From the NCBI GenBank assembly GCA_009731375.1, contig BJOX01000263.1, positions 25,047 to 82,494 of the forward strand: a stretch of 57,448 bases of DNA. Direction: 5' to 3'. This DNA is from Paulinella micropora. Its lineage: Eukaryota; Cercozoa; Imbricatea; Euglyphida. Under the pieces are notes generated by a model. That model was not told where the DNA came from. It did no database searches and saw only the letters and a list, made by a program, of their open reading frames with translations. A program made the position numbers and the translations under genes. Below, one piece after another: positions 49,045 to 57,448 of this stretch; the first letter of the stretch is position 1, and the number at the start of each line of letters is the position of its first letter.

Positions 49045-50077
49045 CTTCAACGACCATGTGCTGGTCAGGTTTCGCTTCCGAGTCGCAATCACTTCCAGTG
49101 ATGTCGAGCTTGGTTTGCGACTCGGTGCCGCTCTCCGCACTGGAAGTGGTAGGCGACTCGGCCGCGTGCTATTGGAAGCGGACGCCAGTCAACTTCTCGT
49201 GCAGGTGTTTCCTGCCTCTCAATATGTCTTCCTCGATCGTGCGAGGATGCAAGCGCTCCCAGGTTGTCATTGACCCACTTTCATGTCCCAAAAAATTTGT
49301 CGGGTTTTGCACAAACCTTTGAATATGCATCATTGTATGGATTCCGCAATCGGAATCCGTTTGTGCTGGAACAGGTATGTCCACATATCCAATATGTGTT
49401 TCCCCAGCGTCTAAAAAGTCCACTTGTCTCAGAGCAGCTATCCAGCGCGCTGTCACTTCGGCTGTCTTGAAGCCTTGCGCAGCGGTATAACATGGCTTAG
49501 TCCAGTACCATAATGAGGGGTAGTTGCCGTGTCGCACGAGAGTGCAGCAGGGGAACAAGTCCGTGCTGGTCTCCTGGGCCTTCGTGCTGCAGGGAGGTTG
49601 TCAAAATGAGACAAGCCCGGTGTGACTGGGCTATCCATAACGGAGCCAGTACATGATCATAAGACTCCGCATTTCCCCACAGATCGCTGCAGTCCTTCTG
49701 CTGCATGGGCATGGCCATCGGTAATTTGGTAGGCCTGGCCAGGGCCTATGAGTAGGCTTCTTTTCTCTCTTCCTTCTTCTTCCAAAGTGGACATGAACCA
49801 CTCTATGATGTCCCCTACGGTCTAGGTTCCCGGGGAGCAAAGGGCCTCAACATCTTTTGCGTCTATAGCAGACGCCAAATTCCGTTTCAAGCGCCAGGCC
49901 TTGGTCTGTTGTGGTGGAGGTCGGCAAGGAGGTTGGAGGTTGACTGTCGAGACTGTATTCCACTGCTGCTCCCACCGCGGCCGATGTGAACGCCGCTACC
50001 GCCCCCGCTTCAGAGCACGCAGCGTCCAACGCAACTGCTGCAGCAGCAGGCCGCGCGACGGGGTTGATTGATCCGTC
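49045..50077 (-). CDS. Gene 3, ULP1/C48-like cysteine protease
   Basis: Family members cleave SUMO- or ubiquitin-like modifiers. Reading right to left: an Ala-rich start (DGSINPVARPAAAA), then SAIDAKDVEALCSPGT-X-TVGDIIEWFM, the usual start of the ULP1 fold. Next is DHVLAPLWIAQSHRACLIL with a candidate catalytic His, a candidate Asp in IMVLD, then VPAQTDSDCGIHTMMHI with the oxyanion Gln and nucleophile Cys. Three frame changes are needed (near 49880, 49780 and 49485), so this copy may be inactive or contain assembly indels. UAG (49822, 49746, 49169) and UAA (49497) occur in the chosen path and UGA does not. After the UAG at 49169, 41 further open codons run to a donor at 49044. Confidence 0.55.
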
Positions 50078-50204
50078 CTACATACAACACCGAGCATGCA
50101 TGTAGGTATGTATGTATGTTATGTATGTTATGTTATGTATGTTATGTATGTTATGTTATGTATGTATGTATGTATGTATGTATGTATGTATGTATGTCCC
50201 TCAC

Positions 50205-50225
50205 CACTGGGTTGATTGGGCCGTC
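50205..50225 (-). pseudogene. Seven-codon echo or duplicated microexon
   Basis: GCAG|GACGGCCCAATCAACCCA + GTG|GTGAGG copies the start of the ULP1 exon (GTAG|GACGGATCAATCAACCCC). It keeps both splice borders and phase 0, so it could be used (DGPINPV followed by DGSINPV). Flanked by (ATGT)n; 20 bases of upstream intron were copied too. Confidence 0.55.
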
Positions 50226-50330
50226 CTGCATACAACACCGAGCGTGCATGTAGGTATGTATGTATGTTGTATGTATGTATGTATGTATGTTATATCTGTT
50301 ATGTATGTATGTATGTATGTCGGTGTTTAC

Positions 50331-52535
<2,205 letters not shown>

Positions 52536-52559
52536 CTGAACCAAAATTTGCAGTCGTCA

Positions 52560-53820
52560 AACTGTTAAACTAGTCAAATTTGAAAGTAGTTTTAATTCAA
52601 AAAGTGGTAGTTGACGCGCCATCCATCCCAAAGTGGTAGTTGACGATTTAGTTCCAAAACTTTTAAAAACTTTGCAGGTAATTTTGAAGTCATAATTTAC
52701 TTTTTTATTCAAAAAACTTTCAAGACGTGTAGGGTCTTTCCTCCTACGGCTAGTAGACGGGGAAAATGGCATTTTTGAAGGCTCTTGCCGTCATTCAAAA
52801 TTTGCGCAGGGGCACCGGCCACTACGGGAAAGTGGCATAAAAACCAAAATTTGCGTAGGGCTGGAAAAAAAAATTGCAAAAACGTACGCGTTTTATTGCA
52901 GTGAAATTGAGACTTCCGTCAAGGTTTTTTTAGTCGCTTGTACGAATCTGACCAAGTGGCACCGTTCACGATTTCTCAGGGTGGCACTTTTCCAACTCGC
53001 AGACCCGTGGTAGGCTGAGCCCATCCCTGACCATGTGGCGGTAGCTGAGAAAATTGAGAAAAGACTGTGAAGGATTGTGGGATCACTCCACGCTGCGCGA
53101 CGCCTAAAAAGTGTCGGCCCGAAATGATCATTCGACAACATTTTTTGACTAGTCTGACGAGACAGAACCAACATATATAGTCTAGATAGTCAGATAGTAT
53201 GAGCAAATATAAAATCTAGAAAATATGATTCCCAAGATTTTGTGTGTGTTCTCTATGACATACTCAAATTTCAGCTCAAAAATATCACTACTCTTTCCAA
53301 AAACTGACGGGTCAGCATCCCCTGAGGGTGGAAAAAGCTCTCGTGAAATGCGACGCAATATTCGGAGTTTCTGTACGCTGACACCCGCAAATAACGGTCT
53401 ATATAATTTTTTTGTTGAGTGTAGCTAGTCTAGCTAGTGTAGACTGTGTCTAGTGTGTAGCTAGGTGAGCTCCCAGTCCATATCAACACAATCTCTTGAA
53501 GATTTACACGTTAAGTGTAGCCAGATGAGTTTGATTACCTCAATAACATACATTGTTATGTTTGCGTTGAATTTTCCAAACATATGTAATCTAGATATAT
53601 ATATGATATTAATTGTAAGTAGCTTATAGGACTTGTAGGATAATGACAGTCTTTCCCGTCAAAAGGGAAGAAAATTTTTATAATTAGTCGCTCCTATACG
53701 TATACAGTAACTAATAAATTAAGTAAAGTACCTGGAAAAGTTACAGTGAGTGCTGTAACTTTCCTGACTTTTTGGTTGACTCTGTAGCTAGTTAAAATTA
53801 TGTTACCACTATGATCCAGT
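52560..53820. other. No gene recognised
   Basis: A/T-rich mostly unique sequence. AAAGTGGTAGTTGACG occurs twice at about 52600 and 52630. May include upstream exons of gene 3 that I could not identify. Confidence 0.4.
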
Positions 53821-53829
53821 ATGTCAATG

Positions 53830-53975
53830 CATTGCATTGAAATTTCAATGCAATAAATTGAAATTCAATGTATACATTGAAATTTCAATGCACGATGCAT
53901 TGAAATGCATTGATATTTCAATGAACTAGTACTGGAAACGCGTATCTATGCATGCATTGAAATTTCAATGCAGCA
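53830..53975. repeat. Palindrome cluster, core TGCATTGAAATTTCAATGCA
   Basis: Several overlapping palindromes built from TTGAAATTTCAA and ATGCAT within 145 bp. Confidence 0.85.
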
Positions 53976-54012
53976 CAGAAATATCACTGTGAACCCGTTT
54001 ATTCCTAAGTCA

Positions 54013-54070
54013 AAAATCAAGGTATACCTTAAATTCAAGGTATACCTTGAGTTCAAGGTATATCTTGCAT
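54013..54070. repeat. Palindrome cluster, core CAAGGTATACCTTG
   Basis: Three copies with 8-10 bp spacers, the same family as 14588-14940. They stand 40 bp after the TTGAAATTTCAA cluster. Confidence 0.85.
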
Positions 54071-54180
54071 ATTTATTAAATTGATTTTCAAGGTTTACCC
54101 TATGTTGGAAAGGTTTACCCCCAAATTTTAATAAGTAAACGACGATTTTCACTATGTTTCTAGAGGGCCGACCCGGGACG

Positions 54181-54181
54181 G

Positions 54182-54244
<63 letters not shown>

Positions 54245-54257
54245 AAANNNNNNNNNN
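54181..54257. repeat. poly(A) run and gap
   Basis: About 67 As with one G, running into a 10-N gap (54248-54257). It could be a retroposon tail or a sequencing collapse. Confidence 0.8.
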
Positions 54258-54785
54258 TGAAATTATCATTGTTTGGTGCTGTTGTCGCTGTCAGTCTCTC
54301 TGTTGTGGCTATCACTGTCAATATGTTTGTTAATAATTTTAGCTGAGACTTCGTGTTGCTGTTGTTATTGTTACTTGATTACCATAGCTGTTCGTTGCTT
54401 CAAGCCTTGGACTCATGGTGTGGCAGTGCCCCGGTTGTTGATGTTATTGTTTCTGTTGTCTTCATTGTTGTTGTCGTCATTCCTGTTATGGCTGTATGCC
54501 ATGTGGATCTCTCGAAAAAAAACACGAACGATTTTGTAACGTCAAGGCTAAGGGCAAGGCTAAGAAATAACTATCGATTCTTTTTCTCATATTCTATTCA
54601 TAACTCAGGACTCAAAGCATGTAAATAGAAATACATAACTATTATCATACATTCTAGCAACTCAGCATGTAGTAAATTTCCAAGACTGGCTCGATTTCAA
54701 TTCAAAATTCCTATTGTTTTTTCCTATCCTAGCTATGGCCAGTCGTAACCTTATGCTTGAATTTTTTGTATTAACAATACTACAA

Positions 54786-55843
54786 ATCATGTATACGTCA
54801 TGTATATATTTTTCATTGTTTCCTTGATTCTATCGAGGAAATTATAATGCTAGACAGTATACATATCTCGAGCTTTAGCTAATTGCTATAGTAATATAAT
54901 ATTATAGTCAAATTTGCTATCTATTAATACTAGTGTCACTGAGCAAGTATCATTCTTTAATAATCAGTAAAACCTATTCAGAAAGATTTTTCAAGTTATT
55001 ATTGAAGAATACACTTAATTTCAATTTCGAGCTTGGTCTGGACGGCAGTTTGTTAAACTTGAAAATTAATTTATAATATTGGTTNNNNNNNNNNNNNNNN
55101 NNNNNNNNNNNNNNNNNNNNNNNNNNNNNNNNNNNNNNNNNNNNNNNNNNNNNNNNNNNNNNNNNNNNNNNNNNNNNNNNNNNNNNNNNNNNNNNNNNNN
55201 NNNNNNNNNNNNNNNNNNNNNNNNNNNNNNNNNNNNNNNNNNNNNNNNNNNNNNNNNNNNNNNNNNNNNNNNNNNNNNNNNNNNNNNNNNNNNNNNNNNN
55301 NNNNNNNNNNNNNNNNNNNNNNNNNNNNNNNNNNNNNNNNNNNNNNNNNNNNNNNNNNNNNNNNNNNNNNNNNNNNNNNNNNNNNNNNNNNNNNNNNNNN
55401 NNNNNNNNNNNNNNNNNNNNNNNNNNNNNNNNNNNNNNNNNNNNNNNNNNNNNNNNNNNNNNNNNNNNNNNNNNNNNNNNNNNNNNNNNNNNNNNNNNNN
55501 NNNNNNNNNNNNNNNNNNNNNNNNNNNNNNNNNNNNNNNNNNNNATCATGTATACGTCATGTATATATTTTTCATTGTTTCCTTGATTCTATCGAGGAAA
55601 TTATAATGCTAGACAGTATACATATCTCGAGCTTTAGCTAATTGCTATAGTAATATAATATTATAGTCAAATTTGCTATCTATTAATACTAGTGTCACTG
55701 AGCAAGTATCATTCTTTAATAATCAGTAAAACCTATTCAGAAAGATTTTTCAAGTTATTATTGAAGAATACACTTAATTTCAATTTCGAGCTTGGTCTGG
55801 ACGGCAGTTTGTTAAACTTGAAAATTAATTTATAATATTGGTT
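54786..55843. repeat. Duplication flanking a 460-N gap
   Basis: 54786-55084 and 55545-55843 appear identical (from ATCATGTATACGTCATG to TATAATATTGGTT). The gap is 55085-55544. A/T-rich, no gene seen. Confidence 0.9.
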
Positions 55844-56337
55844 GGTTTCTTACTAGAAAATCAATTCATTTTTGAAAAAAATTTAAGTAGGTTACGCACA
55901 TCCGATTCTTCTGAAAATAATACAATAGAAAAAGCGTGAGTTTTTTTTACTAAAATTAATCGAAATCTGCTGTCAAATTCTTGATTTCGCTTCGAGTTCT
56001 TAGTTTTTCAAAGTAATTTTGTATTTATGAAATTAAGATGTTAAATTTTAAAAATTATTTTCTTATCATCTTGACTTTTCAACATGAAAATTATGTAATA
56101 TAAATCTACGTCTCATCCGCTTTCGAATGGTGTCAACCGCTCCTCAATCGATAGCTACGTCTATGTAATATATATCTACGTCTGAGCTAAAAATCAACGG
56201 ACCGACTTTTTGAAAAAGACCGACTTTTGCGTGTGGGTGGCCTCTGCGTGCCGAAGAAAATCGAGTCGGTGGCTTGATTTCAATTTAAATTTCAAGCAAG
56301 ACACCCTACATCCTTACGACCCCACTTATCAGAAGAA

Positions 56338-56730
56338 ATGAGTTCGTGTGCGCAACTGAATGTTACTAGTGATATGGTTGATGATCATAACACTAGTAAG
56401 AATGTCACTGACGTGGTACTCGTGCACGAGGATCAGACGTCGACGCCACCTCCCAAAAGACAAAAATATTGTACATGTAGGCCAGAGATTAATGAATTCT
56501 GCAATCAGTGCTTGGCGCCCAAATGTTCTTCGCATTATCCTTTGCAAGCGAACAGAATGAGGTCAGCTACTATATGCAAGACATGCTCCTATCGAATGAG
56601 GAACCAGAACAAGTGGAAACGCTTGCAGGAAGGAAAACAATCATTGCTAACTCTGGCGGAGCAGCAAGAAGCAATGAAGAAGCTTCAAACAACACTAAGT
56701 TCGGAAGTAGTTGAAAAACGTACACTAGAG
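56338..56730 (+). CDS. Cys-rich zinc-motif protein, first exon
   Basis: Opens at ATG (MSSCAQLNVTSDMVDDH) and reads 131 codons to CTAGAG|GTCACA. Residues ~40-44 (PKRQK) are a likely nuclear signal. Then a cysteine cluster C-x-C...C-x2-C-x4-C and ...C-x2-C (YCTCRPEINEFCNQCLAPKC, ATICKTC) looks zinc-binding. A basic, then Gln/Lys/Glu-rich helix follows (LAEQQEAMKKLQ). Later exons would lie in or beyond the (GATA)n region at the window end. Family not recognised. Confidence 0.55.
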
Positions 56731-56805
56731 GTCACATATATATATGTTGATACACATTTTAATTTTTTTACTTGAGAAGATAACATATAGAGAAACACAC
56801 CTCTA

Positions 56806-57150
<345 letters not shown>

Positions 57151-57258
57151 GTAAATGCAATTGATTAAATGCCTACAATCCACCAGACAATCTATCTACT
57201 TGTCAATCTATAGCTATGTACACTTATCTATCGGATTTCAGCAATCGATCAACCAACC

Positions 57259-57259
<1 letters not shown>

Positions 57260-57341
<82 letters not shown>

Positions 57342-57448
57342 GTGTATCTCCTGCCAATTGCTGAGCCAAAAGGCCATGTGCATCCAGTCCTCCATTCCAT
57401 AAGGAAAGTCTCCACACCAATCGGTGGAATAAAGGAAGTGACGGCATA
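57260..57448 (-). mobile_element. (ATT)n-tailed SINE, 3' part, cut by the window end
   Basis: In reverse: GGCTCAGCAATTGGCAGGAG + ATACAC then (TATTAT)n, matching CATCAGCCATTGACAGAGAA + GCAC(TAT)n at 4423-4500. Its head lies beyond 57448. Confidence 0.5.

Overview
This is a eukaryotic nuclear window, probably algal, very rich in microsatellites and broken by twelve N runs. Everything here was read by eye: splice sites come from GT/AG, reading phase and protein similarity, and positions may be off by a base or two. Two spliced genes on the + strand fill the left half. Gene 1 (about 769-11391) encodes a Ser/Pro-rich protein with one membrane helix and a cytoplasmic tail. Gene 2 (about 16295-31198) is an adenylate kinase whose P-loop, NMP-binding, DGFPRT, LID and C-terminal parts are scattered over 15 or more tiny exons (33-79 nt). 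The introns are almost entirely (TATC)n, (ATGT)n, (CATA)n, (CT)n or (TTGTA)n, often starting at the splice donor itself. Many introns also hold damaged copies ('echoes') of the neighbouring exon.

The middle (31.2-43.9 kb) holds retroelement remains, including a broken gag-like gene with CCCH fingers and a zinc knuckle on the - strand. It also has a ~0.7 kb tandem triplication, a large field of CATGAT-N3-ATCATG palindromes, and a 1635-bp exact duplication across a 10-N gap that is probably an assembly artefact.

The right half (about 44.0-52.5 kb, - strand) carries what looks like one very long spliced gene. In order it encodes an OTU-like cysteine protease, a ULP1/C48-like cysteine protease, a Cys-rich segment, a SET-like segment, a basic repeat segment, a Cys4-type zinc motif, a class I (DOT1-like) methyltransferase core, and Ala/Pro/Ser/Gly/Glu repeat exons. 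It has several frame breaks and may be a decaying mobile element. A small + strand zinc-motif gene begins at 56338.

The most striking signal is that UAA and UAG fall inside otherwise convincing coding sequence in several unrelated loci, while every convincing end of translation is UGA. That suggests a nuclear code in which UAR means glutamine. With the Ser/Pro-rich wall-type protein it would fit ulvophycean green algae of the Dasycladales/Cladophorales type, but this assignment is inference. Dispersed retroposons (a LINE tail, two short families with (TATC)n tails, a tRNA-derived SINE with an (ATT)n tail) offer one source of the microsatellites. Three unrelated families of clustered short perfect palindromes are unexplained.
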